Assembly (NCBI GenBank): GCA_014377155.1
Contig: JACMQD010000147.1
Location: forward strand, 1 to 43,606
Length of the DNA: 43,606 nt
Source of the DNA: Herminiimonas sp.
GTDB lineage: Bacteria > Pseudomonadota > Gammaproteobacteria > Burkholderiales > Burkholderiaceae
Direction: 5' to 3'
Position numbers and translations under genes: made by a program. Below are positions 8,340-17,894 of the stretch, piece after piece; within the stretch, counting starts at the first letter, position 1; the number at the start of each line of letters is the position of its first letter. Under the pieces are notes generated by a model that was not told the DNA's origin, did not search any database, and was given only the letters and a program-made list of their open reading frames with translations.

Positions 8340-11300
8340 TTATCCAGCAAGCGAACGCAATGTCGCCTTGACCTGCGCCACACGTGAAGCGAGATCGGGC
8401 ATGCTGACGGTAATGCGCAGCTTGTCCTGACCGTTGAGTTTGATGTGCCGGTTTTTCTGAATCAGTTCGATGATTCGCAGCGCGTCGATCGGCGGATTCG
8501 GTTCGAATTGCAGCAATGCCGATTCGCCATGCGCATCGATCTTGATGATGCCCAGCGGCTTGGCAGCAACCCGCAGCCGATGGGTTTCAATGAGCGCTTT
8601 GGCCGGGTCGGGCAACTTGCCGAAGCGATCGATCAGTTCTTCCTGCATGTTGTCGATGGCTTCGTTGGAGCTGCCGTTTGCCAGGCGTTTGTACAGCGAA
8701 AGCCGTTCGTGCACGTCGCCGCAATAATCACTCGGCAGCAGCGCCGGTACATGGAGGTTGATTTCGGTGGTGCTCGATAACGGCGCCGCAAGGTCGGGTT
8801 CCTTGCCGCTTTTCAGGGCGCGCACCGCTTCGTTGAGCATGTCGGAATACAGCTGGAAACCGATTTCCTGCATCTCGCCGGATTGGCTGTCTCCCAGCAC
8901 TTCACCGGCGCCGCGAATTTCCAGGTCGTGCATCGCCAGATAGAAGCCGCTACCCAGTTCTTCCATTTGCTGGATCGCATCGAGGCGGCGCTGGGCCAGT
9001 TTGGTCAAGCCCTGAACGTCGTTGACCAGCAGGTAAGCATAGGCCTGGTGATGTGACCGACCGACGCGCCCGCGCAACTGGTGCAATTGCGCCAGGCCGA
9101 ACTTGTCGGCGCGATGCATGATGATGGTATTGGCGGTCGGGACGTCGATGCCGGTTTCGATGATCGTGGTGCACAGCAGGATGTTAAAACGCTGTGCCAC
9201 GAAGTCGCGCATGACTTTTTCCAGGTCGCGCTCATGCATCTGCCCGTGCGCCACCGCCACGCGAGCCTCAGGCAACAGCGCTTCGAGCATGTCCTTGCGG
9301 TTCTGGATCGTATCGACTTCGTTGTGCAGGAAATAGACTTGGCCGCCGCGCTTGAGTTCGCGCAGGCACGCTTCGCGAATCACCGACTCGCCTTCGCTGC
9401 GCACGAAGGTTTTGATCGCTAAACGCTTTTGCGGCGCCGTCGCGATAATCGAAAAATCGCGCAGGCCTTCGAGCGCCATCCCGAGCGTGCGCGGAATCGG
9501 CGTGGCCGTCAGCGTCAGCACATCGACTTCGGCGCGCAAAGCTTTCAGCGCTTCCTTTTGTCGCACGCCGAAGCGGTGTTCTTCATCGATGATCACCAGC
9601 CCGAGCCGCGTGAATTTGACGTCGTCCGACAGCAGTTTGTGCGTACCGATCACGATGTCGAGCGTACCATCGGCCATGCCCTTGATCGCTTGCGTGATTT
9701 CCTTGCCGGACCGAAAACGTGACAGCTCGGCGATCTTGACCGGCCAGTCGGCGAAGCGGTCGGCAAAGGTTTGCGCATGCTGCTCGGCCAGCAATGTGGT
9801 CGGCGCCAGAATCGCCACTTGCTTACCGCCAAGAACGGCGACGAAGGTCGCCCGCAACGCCACTTCGGTCTTGCCGAAACCGACATCGCCGCAAATCAGC
9901 CGGTCCATCGGTTTGCCGCTGGTCATGTCCTGGATCACGGCGTTGATGGCGGCTTGCTGGTCCGGCGTTTCTTCGAAGCCGAAGCTTTCGGCAAAGGCTT
10001 CATAGTCATGCGCCGAATATTCGAAACTGTGACCTTGTCGCAAGGCGCGACGGGCATACAGGTTGAGCAGCTCAGCCGCAGTATCGCGTACTTGCTGTGC
10101 GGCCTTGCGCTTGGCTTTATCCCAGTGACCCGAACCGAGTGCATGCAGCGGCGCGTCTTCGGGCGAAGCGCCGGAATAACGCGAGATGACGTGCAGCTGC
10201 GACACCGGCACGTACAGCTTGGTGTCCTTGGCATATTCGAGGTGCAGGAACTCGGTTTCACCTTCGCCCAGGTCCATGCTGATCAGGCCCATGTAACGGC
10301 CGATGCCATGGTTGACGTGCACCACCGGGTCGCCGATCTTGAGTTCGGACAGGTCGCGCACCATCGACTCGACCTGGGTTACGCCCTCCTGCTTTTTCTT
10401 GCCGACCCGGCGACCCGAACCGGCGTACAACTCGGTTTCGGTAATGAACGCCAGATTGCCGAGCGACTTCGATAATTCAAAACCGGCTTGCAGCGGCGCC
10501 ACGCCCAGCATCAGTTTCGGTGTCGCCGTAGCGAAATCGTCATAGCCGGCGCATGGCGCCAGGGCCAGGTTGTATTCACTGAAATACTGCTGCAAGGTTT
10601 CGCGGCGTCCGTTCGATTCGGCGCAGATCATCACGCGGCGATCGGTTTGCAGCAGGTACGCACGCAGATTGGCCAGAGGATCGTCCATGCGCCGGTTGAC
10701 CGCGATGTTGGGCAACGGCGCCGATAGCTCCGACGCCGCGTCATCGACGCGCAATACCCAGCGGCCGAATGGCTTGGCCAGCGTGAAGAACTGTTCGTCT
10801 GAAAGGAACAGTTTGTCGGGAGCCAGAAGCGGACGTTCGCGGTCGGATTTGAGGAATTTGTAGCGTGACTGGGTATCGCTCCAGAAGCGCTGGATCGCCG
10901 TATCGATGTCGCCGATCAATGCGAAGGTGGCGTCGGTCGGCAGATAGTCGAACAGGGTCGCGGTCTGCTCGAAAAACAGCGGCAGGTAATACTCGATGCC
11001 AGCCGACGCGATGCCATGTCCGATGTCCTTGTAGACTGCCGAGCGTGACGGGTCGCCTTCGAACACTTCGCGCCAGCGGCTGCGAAAGGCGGTGCGTGCC
11101 GGCTCGTCCATCGGAAATTCGCGCCCCGGCAGCAACCGGACTTCTCGAACCGGATAGAGCGAGCGCTGGGTGTCGGCGTCGAAAGTACGAATGGTTTCGA
11201 TAACGTCACCGAACAGGTCGATTCGGTAGGGCAGGGCCGAACCCATCGGAAACAAGTCGATCAGGCCGCCGCGCACCGAATATTCGCCCGGCGACATAAC

Positions 11301-11786
11301 TTGGGTGACATTGGTGTAGCCGGCCAGCGTCAGTTGTGTTTTCAGGCGCGCTTCATCGAGCGTCTCACCCTGTTTGAAAAAGAACGTGTACGCGGCCAGA
11401 AACGACGGCGGTGCCATGCGCACCAGGGCCGTGGTGGCCGGCACGATCAACACATCGCACTGGCCGTTCTGGACTTCATACAAGGTCGCCAGCCGTTCGG
11501 ACACGAGATCCTGATGCGGCGAAAACGCGTCGTAGGGCAGCGTCTCCCAATCGGGCAGCAAATGACAGCGCAGTGGCGCCTGCTCCTGGTCGCCAAACCA
11601 GGGTATCTCGGTCAGGAGGCGCTGGGCGTCCGCCGCACTCGCTGCGACCACAGCCAGCATGCGTTTTTGCGATTTGAGCGCGACAGCGGCCTGGGACAAC
11701 GCGAACGAGTCGGCCGAACCGTGCAAAGTTGGAACTACAAAACGCGCGCCGGGCTTGGGCAGGGATTTTTTAAAGTCGAATGACAT
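8340..11786 (-). CDS. mfd: Transcription-repair coupling factor Mfd
   Basis: A 1148-residue translocase that removes RNA polymerase stalled at DNA lesions and recruits UvrA. Order of domains: UvrB-homology region (about 20-330), RNA-polymerase interaction region with SELKIGDPVVHVNHGIGRY (about 450-540), RecG-like translocase with Walker A GDVGFGKT at 633-640 and DEEH box at 734-737, helicase motif VI region QLRGRVGRS, and the C-terminal TRCF domain. The length matches the family. The ATG at 11786 (MSFDFKKS) was chosen over one eight codons upstream, because it fits family N-termini; neither has a strong ribosome site. It is divergent from ispD and begins a leftward series with serB. Confidence 0.96.
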   Translation of the reverse strand: MSFDFKKSLPKPGARFVVPTLHGSADSFALSQAAVALKSQKRMLAVVAASAADAQRLLTEIPWFGDQEQAPLRCHLLPDWETLPYDAFSPHQDLVSERLATLYEVQNGQCDVLIVPATTALVRMAPPSFLAAYTFFFKQGETLDEARLKTQLTLAGYTNVTQVMSPGEYSVRGGLIDLFPMGSALPYRIDLFGDVIETIRTFDADTQRSLYPVREVRLLPGREFPMDEPARTAFRSRWREVFEGDPSRSAVYKDIGHGIASAGIEYYLPLFFEQTATLFDYLPTDATFALIGDIDTAIQRFWSDTQSRYKFLKSDRERPLLAPDKLFLSDEQFFTLAKPFGRWVLRVDDAASELSAPLPNIAVNRRMDDPLANLRAYLLQTDRRVMICAESNGRRETLQQYFSEYNLALAPCAGYDDFATATPKLMLGVAPLQAGFELSKSLGNLAFITETELYAGSGRRVGKKKQEGVTQVESMVRDLSELKIGDPVVHVNHGIGRYMGLISMDLGEGETEFLHLEYAKDTKLYVPVSQLHVISRYSGASPEDAPLHALGSGHWDKAKRKAAQQVRDTAAELLNLYARRALRQGHSFEYSAHDYEAFAESFGFEETPDQQAAINAVIQDMTSGKPMDRLICGDVGFGKTEVALRATFVAVLGGKQVAILAPTTLLAEQHAQTFADRFADWPVKIAELSRFRSGKEITQAIKGMADGTLDIVIGTHKLLSDDVKFTRLGLVIIDEEHRFGVRQKEALKALRAEVDVLTLTATPIPRTLGMALEGLRDFSIIATAPQKRLAIKTFVRSEGESVIREACLRELKRGGQVYFLHNEVDTIQNRKDMLEALLPEARVAVAHGQMHERDLEKVMRDFVAQRFNILLCTTIIETGIDVPTANTIIMHRADKFGLAQLHQLRGRVGRSHHQAYAYLLVNDVQGLTKLAQRRLDAIQQMEELGSGFYLAMHDLEIRGAGEVLGDSQSGEMQEIGFQLYSDMLNEAVRALKSGKEPDLAAPLSSTTEINLHVPALLPSDYCGDVHERLSLYKRLANGSSNEAIDNMQEELIDRFGKLPDPAKALIETHRLRVAAKPLGIIKIDAHGESALLQFEPNPPIDALRIIELIQKNRHIKLNGQDKLRITVSMPDLASRVAQVKATLRSLAG

Positions 11787-11828
11787 CGGGTAGCGACATT
11801 TGCATGTCATGAAAAACAGGGCAACCGG

Positions 11829-11858
11829 CAGCCGGCGTCGGGAAACAGGCGTCGGCTG
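11829..11858 (-). other. Hairpin in the mfd leader
   Basis: An 11-pair stem (two G-U pairs when read as RNA) with an 8-base loop, from CAGCCG at 11829 to CGGCTG at 11858. On the mfd strand it is followed 10 bases later by TGTTTTTC just before the coding region. It could be a leader hairpin or attenuator for mfd, or simply a boundary element ahead of the ispDF promoter. Confidence 0.35.
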
Positions 11859-11871
11859 CGTTCGGGCTTAT

Positions 11872-11901
11872 TTGACAGTAAAAACGGATGGTGCGATTAT
11901 A
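11872..11901. promoter_or_regulatory. Back-to-back promoters for ispDF (+) and mfd (-)
   Basis: On the plus strand TTGACA (11872-11877), a 17-base spacer and GATTAT (11895-11900) form a strong sigma-70 promoter for ispDF, leaving a leader of about 70 bases. On the minus strand a consensus TATAAT reads from 11901 to 11896, placed to serve mfd, though its -35 is poor. The two -10 boxes share five bases, so RNA polymerase could not occupy both at once. Confidence 0.65.
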
Positions 11902-11976
11902 AACCAAGCTCTTGCATGAAGCTGATCGCACCCGCCGTTTCATTGCTCGCCGTCTCATCCTTCATTATTCCCTTCA

Positions 11977-12675
11977 ATGACCGTACCGCGCTATTTTGCC
12001 CTGATTCCTGCTGCCGGGGCCGGCAGTCGCATGAACAGCGACGCACCGAAACAGTACTTGCCGATTGCCGGTAAGCCGATGCTGCAGCATGTCCTCGAAA
12101 CCTTCGCGTCGGCGCCCGCATTGGCCGGCATATTCGTCGTGGTCAGTGGCAGCGACGACCGCATCGGTAATGTGCTGGCGGCGATGCCCACGCTACGCCA
12201 GCGGATTTTCGTGGTGCGCAATGGCGGCGCGACTCGCCATGAATCAGTTCTCAACTGCCTGCATGCAATGCGTGATGAAGTTGACGACGACGATTGGATA
12301 CTCGTGCACGATGCCGCCCGTCCGGGACTGGATCACGGGCTGATCGACAAGCTCATCGCAGCGCTGGCCAGCGACAACGTCGGCGGACTACTGGCGTTGC
12401 CGGTAGTCGACACGTTAAAACGCGCCGGCGTTGGTCAGCGAATCGACACGACCGTCTCGCGCGAGGGCCTGTGGGCGGCGCAGACGCCGCAGATGTTCCG
12501 GTACGGATTGTTGCGCCGCGCCTTGGAAAGCACATCGACCGTCACCGACGAAGCCGGTGCAGTCGAGGCATTGGGACTTCATCCTAAACTGGTCGCAGGA
12601 AGCCCACGCAATTTCAAGGTCACTATGGCGCATGACATCGCACTCGCAGAACTGTATCTGAAAGGATCACCATGA
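11977..12675 (+). CDS. ispD: 2-C-methyl-D-erythritol 4-phosphate cytidylyltransferase IspD
   Basis: A 232-residue enzyme of the MEP isoprenoid pathway that joins CTP and MEP to CDP-ME. The nucleotide-binding loop is PAAGAGSRM near residue 11, with Lys in DAPKQYLP, and the family signatures [21 protein letters not shown] and [11 protein letters not shown] are all present. The gene overlaps ispF by 4 bases (ATGA), the usual betaproteobacterial ispD-ispF arrangement. ATG 11977 begins [15 protein letters not shown] strong sigma-70 promoter lies about 75-105 bases upstream. Confidence 0.96.
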   Translation: MTVPRYFALIPAAGAGSRMNSDAPKQYLPIAGKPMLQHVLETFASAPALAGIFVVVSGSDDRIGNVLAAMPTLRQRIFVVRNGGATRHESVLNCLHAMRDEVDDDDWILVHDAARPGLDHGLIDKLIAALASDNVGGLLALPVVDTLKRAGVGQRIDTTVSREGLWAAQTPQMFRYGLLRRALESTSTVTDEAGAVEALGLHPKLVAGSPRNFKVTMAHDIALAELYLKGSP

Positions 12676-13163
12676 ACTCTCAACCGCCGTTTCGAATCGG
12701 ACAGGGCTACGACTGCCACGCACTGGTAATCGGCAGGAAGCTGATCATCGGCGGCGTCACGATCGCGCATCCGACCGGACTTCTCGGCCATTCCGACGCC
12801 GATGTGCTACTTCATGCGATCACCGATGCGTTGATCGGCGCCGCCGGTCTGGGTGACATCGGCCGCCATTTTCCTGACACCGATACACGCTTTGCCGGCG
12901 CCGATTCGTTGGCACTGCTGCGCGAAATTACCAGTCGCGTGAGCGCGGCGGGCTATGCCATCGGCAATGTGGATGCGACGATCATTGCCCAGGCACCGAA
13001 GATGTCGCCGCACATTGCGCAGATGGTGAGTCATGTCGCACAAGCACTCAATGTTACGACGGCACAAGTCAACATCAAAGCCAAGACCAATGAAAAATTA
13101 GGTTACCTGGGCCGCGAGGAAGGCATCGCGGCAGAGGCGGTTGCACTGATCTACCGGCGCTGA
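12672..13163 (+). CDS. ispF: 2-C-methyl-D-erythritol 2,4-cyclodiphosphate synthase IspF
   Basis: A 163-residue MEP-pathway enzyme that cyclises CDP-ME 2-phosphate. Metal ligands Asp14 and His16 are in GQGYDCHAL and His48 is in [14 protein letters not shown]; the C-terminal signature [19 protein letters not shown] is complete. It starts inside the end of ispD (ATGA overlap) with AAAGGA 5 bases before the ATG, so the two are translationally coupled. It supplies the precursor route that finally feeds farnesyl diphosphate to the hpnCDE enzymes encoded further along the window. Confidence 0.96.
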   Translation: MNSQPPFRIGQGYDCHALVIGRKLIIGGVTIAHPTGLLGHSDADVLLHAITDALIGAAGLGDIGRHFPDTDTRFAGADSLALLREITSRVSAAGYAIGNVDATIIAQAPKMSPHIAQMVSHVAQALNVTTAQVNIKAKTNEKLGYLGREEGIAAEAVALIYRR

Positions 13164-13271
13164 CATCGAAGGCTCTAGTCGATCGGGTGTCGGCCGAGAG
13201 GACGCGCGAGCGTCGGCTTGAAATCGATCAGCCTGTGCCTGACAACTAAAAGTCGCGGCGGAGCGGTGCGC

Positions 13272-16200
13272 TTACACCACCAGTTGCTGTTGCACCAGAT
13301 TGATGAAATCCCGTGCCGGTATTGCGCGACTGAAAAAGAATCCCTGATATTCATCGCAACCGAAAGACTGGAGTATTTCGAGCTGTGTCAGGGTTTCGAC
13401 TCCTTCCGCGGTCACTTTCAGTCCCAGGGTATGGGCCATCACGATGATCGCCTGCACAATTGCCGAATCATTGGCGTCGCCGGGAATATCGTTGATGAAC
13501 GACTTGTCCACCTTGACACTATCGACCGGAAACCGCTTCAGATAAGCCAGTGAAGAGTAACCGGTGCCAAAGTCGTCGATCGACAGACTGATGCCGAGCG
13601 CGCGGATGTCATCCATCAAGCGAATCGCATGGTCGCGGTTGTTCATAACCATGCTTTCGGTAATTTCAAATTCAAGGTCGGCCGGCAAGACTTTCCAGGA
13701 ATCTACCACTTCCATGACGTCGCGCAGTAGATCGCCCTCATTGAACTGATTCCCCGACAGGTTGATCGCGACGCGGCCGAAGGACAGCGACTGCCGCCGG
13801 AATTCGACGATGTCTGAACAGGTGATATCGAGCACCAGCAAACCGAGTGCGTTGATGAGACCGGCTTCTTCCGCCAGTGGAATGAAGTCGCCCGGGAACA
13901 GCAAACCGCGTTCCGGGTGCTTCCAGCGTACCAGCGCCTCGGCACCGACGATGTGACCCGTATGCACGTCGACCTTGGGTTGGTAATGCATCACGAATTC
14001 GCGCCGTTCGATTGCGCGGCGCAATCTGGTCTCGAGCATGAGGCGCTCGACCGTGTGGGTATTCATCTCGGCCGAATAGAACTGGTAGTTGTTCCTGCCG
14101 GTCGCCTTGGCGCGATACATGGCGATATCGGCGTTTTTCAACAGAACCTGCGCATCGCTGCCATCGAGAGGATACGTCGCGATACCGATGCTGACGCTGA
14201 GCTGGCATTCCTGACCATCGATCTCGAATGGCTTCGTGGCTTCCACCAAAAGGCGATAGGCAATGTCGCTCAGTTGCACTGGATCGTGGTACCCATCGAC
14301 CAGCGCGATGAATTCGTCGCCACCGACGCGCGCGATGGTGTCGGAATCGCGCAAGCAGGTAAGGAAGCGGGCCGATACGTCGCGCAGGACCTTGTCGCCG
14401 GCTTCATGGCCAAATGTGTCGTTGATATTCTTAAAGCGATCCAGGTCCAGGAACAGCACGCCAATCGGCGTGCTGTAGCGTTCTGCGTGCGCCAGCGATT
14501 TGCTCAGGTGCTGTGTGTACAAGAAGCGGTTCGGCAGCCCGGTCAGGTCGTCATAATGCGCCAGATGGCGAATGCGCTCTTCCGCCCAACGGCTTTCGAT
14601 AGCGATGCTGGCAAGGTCGGTACTAATGCCGACCAGCTGCATGTCTGACGCGCTCGGCATGCCGCAACGCTTGTACAACATGACGAAGATTCCCAGAATC
14701 TGACCATTTTTCCCCATGATTGGCCACGTGCCACTCGCGCTGACATCGTGTTGTCCGGCTCGTGCCAGCATGTCGGCTATGAACGCATCGTTACCGATAT
14801 CTTCTACCATGACCGGACACGTCGTCAGTACGGCTTCGCTGAATGATCCGTTGGACGGGGTGATAGACATTCCAATCACAGTCGATACCAGGTCGCCAGA
14901 CATTGAGGTAGCCACGCATTCGCCGAAATGTGAACCGTCGTCGTTCAGCAGAATCATCATGCACCGCGCATGTGGCGCTCTTTGTTCGATGAATGCATTA
15001 ATTTCGGTAAGGATGTTGCGCAAGTCCGATCCAGTGCCGATCATGTGCAAGATGAGGTTCTGTCCCGCATGCAGTGCTTCGACATATTTGCGTCCGCTGA
15101 TGTCGCGAAATACACAGAGCAAGAGATTACTGTCGACATTCGTACGGGTCAGGGAGATCTCGTTGTAGCGCAATTGTCCCTTGCGCAGTGTAGCCCACTC
15201 GAATAACTGCGATTCGCCGCCGAAGGCTGCGTCGACCAGCTCTGTCTGGTTCAGACGCGGGACATCGGCAGGCTGCTGCTGTGGCGAAAAGCCGCCGATT
15301 TTTTTGCCGACGATATACGACGCGTCCGGCACGTCGAACAATTCAATGGCAGCCGGATTGCAATCGACATAAGCATAGTCGCGATTAATCAGGAGGATGC
15401 CGTCGTTGGCGCTCTCGAACAGCATGCGATAGCGCGTTTCACTGGCGATTACGCTTGCTTCGGATTTGCGAAGCCGGCGGATATGGATTAGCAGCAGGTA
15501 GCTCAAAATCAGAATGAAGGTAATGATCGCTGCTGTCGACAAAAGGCGATCAGCATTGCGGCCTTGCCAAGGTGCGAGAATGTCGGCGACGTCACGTCCG
15601 TACAAAACAGTGATCGGAAATCCCGACGTCTTGCGATAGGTATTCAGGCGCAATTCGCCCGCGCCGAAAAACGATCGGTCCTCGAATGCGCCTTCGATCG
15701 GGCCGTTGCGTATCTTCGCAATGGATGAGAACTGCGAAATATCCTGGTCGATCAAACCATCTTCGAATGGCGACTGAACAATTAGAAAACCATCATCGCC
15801 AAACATCGACACAACGGCCCGGCTATTGTTGGATGCGCGCTCATAGAAATTGACGAAGTAGCGAATGCTCACATATGCCGCCACGACGCCTGCGTTGATG
15901 CCGTCGCGATTGAAGACGTTGCGCGCCAACGGAATGACCCATTGCTCGTCGTACCGGCTTTTCAGCGGATGCCCGATGAGGGTCTTGCGGTCGGTGGGGT
16001 TCTTTTTCAGGTAACGAATGTATTGTCGGTCGCTGACATCGATCTGCCGAACGGGAGAATGGAACGAGGTAATCCAGCTCACGCCGTCCTGATTGATATA
16101 TCTGACGGATTGAAGATACTGGTTTTCCCGACGCGCCTGAACCAGCAGGTCACGTAGGGCATCGTCATCGGAAAAAATCTCATCGCCGCTCAGTTGCATG

Positions 16201-16436
16201 GCCGTCGCGACGGCGTCCACGGAGCGCTCGGCATCGCGTAGCGTCTGCGTCGCGTGTTCTTCGAAAATACGGACTGCGACCAGACCGTTTCTGGTTTCGG
16301 ATTCGATTGTCAAGCGGCGGTCTTCTGCGATTGACCACCACGTTTGACAAACGATGGCGGCGATGGTGAGACAGACGAAAAACAATAACAAGGGCCGCGC
16401 ATCATGAGAGCCACGGGCTGGGGCTGCAATTATCAT
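13272..16436 (-). CDS. Membrane-bound PAS-GAF-GGDEF-EAL protein (cyclic-di-GMP turnover)
   Basis: A 1054-residue sensor. A membrane helix (about 15-35) and a second (about 306-328) enclose a ~270-residue periplasmic region with Cache-like features (YINQDGVSW, DRQYIRYL). Then follow a PAS domain (about 340-450, RYRMLFESANDGILLINRDY), a GAF-like segment (about 460-600), a GGDEF domain (GGDEF at 705-709, preceded by an intact RDSD inhibitory site) and an EAL domain (EAL at 833-835, with VAINLSGNQF, EITESMVM and DDFGTGYSSLAYL). Both catalytic signatures are intact, so it could make and degrade c-di-GMP. It stands alone between ispF and csp. ATG 16436 is the first start; its ribosome site is weak. 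Confidence 0.93.
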   Translation of the reverse strand: MIIAAPARGSHDARPLLLFFVCLTIAAIVCQTWWSIAEDRRLTIESETRNGLVAVRIFEEHATQTLRDAERSVDAVATAMQLSGDEIFSDDDALRDLLVQARRENQYLQSVRYINQDGVSWITSFHSPVRQIDVSDRQYIRYLKKNPTDRKTLIGHPLKSRYDEQWVIPLARNVFNRDGINAGVVAAYVSIRYFVNFYERASNNSRAVVSMFGDDGFLIVQSPFEDGLIDQDISQFSSIAKIRNGPIEGAFEDRSFFGAGELRLNTYRKTSGFPITVLYGRDVADILAPWQGRNADRLLSTAAIITFILILSYLLLIHIRRLRKSEASVIASETRYRMLFESANDGILLINRDYAYVDCNPAAIELFDVPDASYIVGKKIGGFSPQQQPADVPRLNQTELVDAAFGGESQLFEWATLRKGQLRYNEISLTRTNVDSNLLLCVFRDISGRKYVEALHAGQNLILHMIGTGSDLRNILTEINAFIEQRAPHARCMMILLNDDGSHFGECVATSMSGDLVSTVIGMSITPSNGSFSEAVLTTCPVMVEDIGNDAFIADMLARAGQHDVSASGTWPIMGKNGQILGIFVMLYKRCGMPSASDMQLVGISTDLASIAIESRWAEERIRHLAHYDDLTGLPNRFLYTQHLSKSLAHAERYSTPIGVLFLDLDRFKNINDTFGHEAGDKVLRDVSARFLTCLRDSDTIARVGGDEFIALVDGYHDPVQLSDIAYRLLVEATKPFEIDGQECQLSVSIGIATYPLDGSDAQVLLKNADIAMYRAKATGRNNYQFYSAEMNTHTVERLMLETRLRRAIERREFVMHYQPKVDVHTGHIVGAEALVRWKHPERGLLFPGDFIPLAEEAGLINALGLLVLDITCSDIVEFRRQSLSFGRVAINLSGNQFNEGDLLRDVMEVVDSWKVLPADLEFEITESMVMNNRDHAIRLMDDIRALGISLSIDDFGTGYSSLAYLKRFPVDSVKVDKSFINDIPGDANDSAIVQAIIVMAHTLGLKVTAEGVETLTQLEILQSFGCDEYQGFFFSRAIPARDFINLVQQQLVV

Positions 16437-16625
16437 TCAACGAACCCTATGGAGGCGAGACGTTTTTAGGTCATGCATGGTAAGCGGAGCGATCTAAACT
16501 GTAGCTGAAGCGTAACGTGTTCGCGCTACACAGGACATTCGTATTGCCCGACGGCTTAACATATCACTGAGCGGTGCGTTACGGCAACGAAATGCGGTGT
16601 AAAACGCCGCTTATGTGCAGATCAG

Positions 16626-16680
16626 GGGACATACGCTCTACAGCGAGCAAGTGAATTCAAGCAGCTGCGCGCTATGTCCC
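16626..16680. repeat. Inverted repeat, REP-like palindrome candidate
   Basis: GGGACATA at 16626-16633 and TATGTCCC at 16673-16680 are perfect inverted copies about 40 bases apart, each flanked by GC-rich bases (CGC / GCGC) that extend the pairing with a one-base offset. The shape recalls REP/REPIN-type palindromes, but one copy in the window cannot establish a family. Confidence 0.4.
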
Positions 16681-16834
16681 ACGAGCAGTATCAATAAAAA
16701 AAAGCATGCGCGATTGATAAGTTCATGGTGTTCCGATATTATTAGTACGACCTGATTGAAACGACAGGGCAATGCGCTCTACCCCGGCATGGCCCCGTCG
16801 CATGAAAGTAGTTTTTTATTTCGAGATCAGGTAG

Positions 16835-16950
16835 TATAATGACGCGTCGTTGAGATTCTAGTTAGTGGTGCAGTATCAGTCTGTCATTCTCTTACTTGGT
16901 TGAAACGATCTAACGGGCAACTGCCCAAATTAACTGAAATAGGAATTGCA
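16835..16950 (+). promoter_or_regulatory. csp promoter and long 5' leader
   Basis: A consensus TATAAT lies at 16835-16840; the -35 is replaced by a T-rich tract. If transcription begins near 16847, the leader is about 104 bases, in the range of cold-shock mRNAs whose leaders fold differently at low temperature. A small hairpin (GGGC/GCCC, 16915-16926) lies 25 bases before the ATG. Temperature sensing is inference from the family. Confidence 0.5.
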
Positions 16951-17154
16951 ATGGCAACTGGTATCGTAAAATGGTTTAATGATTCGAAGGGTTTTGGCTT
17001 TATCACTCCTGACGAAGGCGGCGAAGATCTGTTCGCTCACTTCTCGGCGATCCAGTCGAGCGGCTTCAAATCTCTCCAAGAGAATCAGCGCGTTTCGTTT
17101 GAAGTTACTGCTGGCCCTAAAGGCAAGCAAGCATCGAACATTCAGCCAATCTAA
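16951..17154 (+). CDS. Cold-shock protein (CspA family)
   Basis: A 67-residue single cold-shock domain, an RNA chaperone that melts mRNA structure. The RNP1 motif KGFGFI is intact and the RNP2 motif reads DLFAHF. ATG 16951 ([17 protein letters not shown]) follows AGGA at 7 bases; the frame opens earlier but those codons are leader. A perfect intrinsic terminator follows 20 bases after the stop, so it is a one-gene transcript. Which paralogue it is (CspA, CspC or CspE type) and whether it is cold-induced cannot be decided from the sequence. Confidence 0.95.
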   Translation: MATGIVKWFNDSKGFGFITPDEGGEDLFAHFSAIQSSGFKSLQENQRVSFEVTAGPKGKQASNIQPI

Positions 17155-17173
17155 GCTGAAATAAACGTAAAAA

Positions 17174-17199
17174 ATCCCCGATTCGTCGGGGATTTTTTT
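17174..17199 (+). terminator. Intrinsic terminator of csp
   Basis: An 8-pair stem (ATCCCCGA / TCGGGGAT) with a TTCG tetraloop and a run of seven T. Textbook rho-independent terminator. Confidence 0.95.
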
Positions 17200-17894
17200 C
17201 GTTTTGCGTAGGTATTTAGTTGTACCTGTCCCTCATATTGCGTCCCCGTATTAGTCCCGCGTATATCTCCATCCAGCATTTCTTCCTGATTTGTCACTTT
17301 CTTAGTCCCCGTGTTTTTAAGTAAGACCATTTACCGGTCGTACTTATGGTCAGATTGAAATCTGTTATTACTGAAAAAGCTCGCTGTACAGCAGATGTCT
17401 TGACGTCGATGCAGACTTCTGGCGGCTTGAACCATGAATTTTTTGCGTTCTTGTTTTGCCACGATTAGTATTGCAACGCTGGCCTTTGTGTAGGATCCAC
17501 GCGATGCTTTTGCCTTAGCTAAGAATTTCAGCCGCCTATGTAAATAAGGCGAGCAATTCTCTGGAAAAACAGTGCCTTTAATTCATGAAAAAAATTCATC
17601 AGTCAGTACAAAAGAATTTGTAATCTGCACTTTCGAGAGGCCGATTTTTACATGAAAATTTTGTTAGTATCAGGCGCGCCGTCGTGCTTAATAAGTCGCG
17701 TAATGAGGGCGCAAGTCGACACATTGTCGTACTCGGATTTTGCCTCCGTAGTAACACTTAAGTAGCCTATGTTGCAGTGCCACACGATGTTTTGATTGCC
17801 GCTTCGCCATTACGGTCATACACTTCTTAGCGACAGGTGAATATTGTTTTAACGCTCGACCTGACTGACGATAATTTATAAATAGAGGAATGAC
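17200..17894. other. Long intergenic region upstream of livK
   Basis: Nearly 700 bases without a supported gene, clearly AT-richer than the rest of the window. Near its left end GTCCC-type motifs recur at 17230, 17242, 17254 and about 17306. Close to livK, TTATAA and TAAATA precede the AGAGGA ribosome site. It is large enough to hold a regulatory leader, a small RNA or the remains of a deleted gene; I see no reading frame with recognisable protein features. Confidence 0.5.

Larger units (their letters stand above)
16437..16950. other. Intergenic region between the GGDEF-EAL gene and csp
   Basis: About 510 bases with no convincing gene. It holds the upstream region of the leftward GGDEF-EAL gene, a palindromic pair around GGGACATA/TATGTCCC (16626-16680), an A8 tract near 16697, and the csp promoter and leader. 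It is visibly more AT-rich than the neighbouring genes. Confidence 0.6.
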
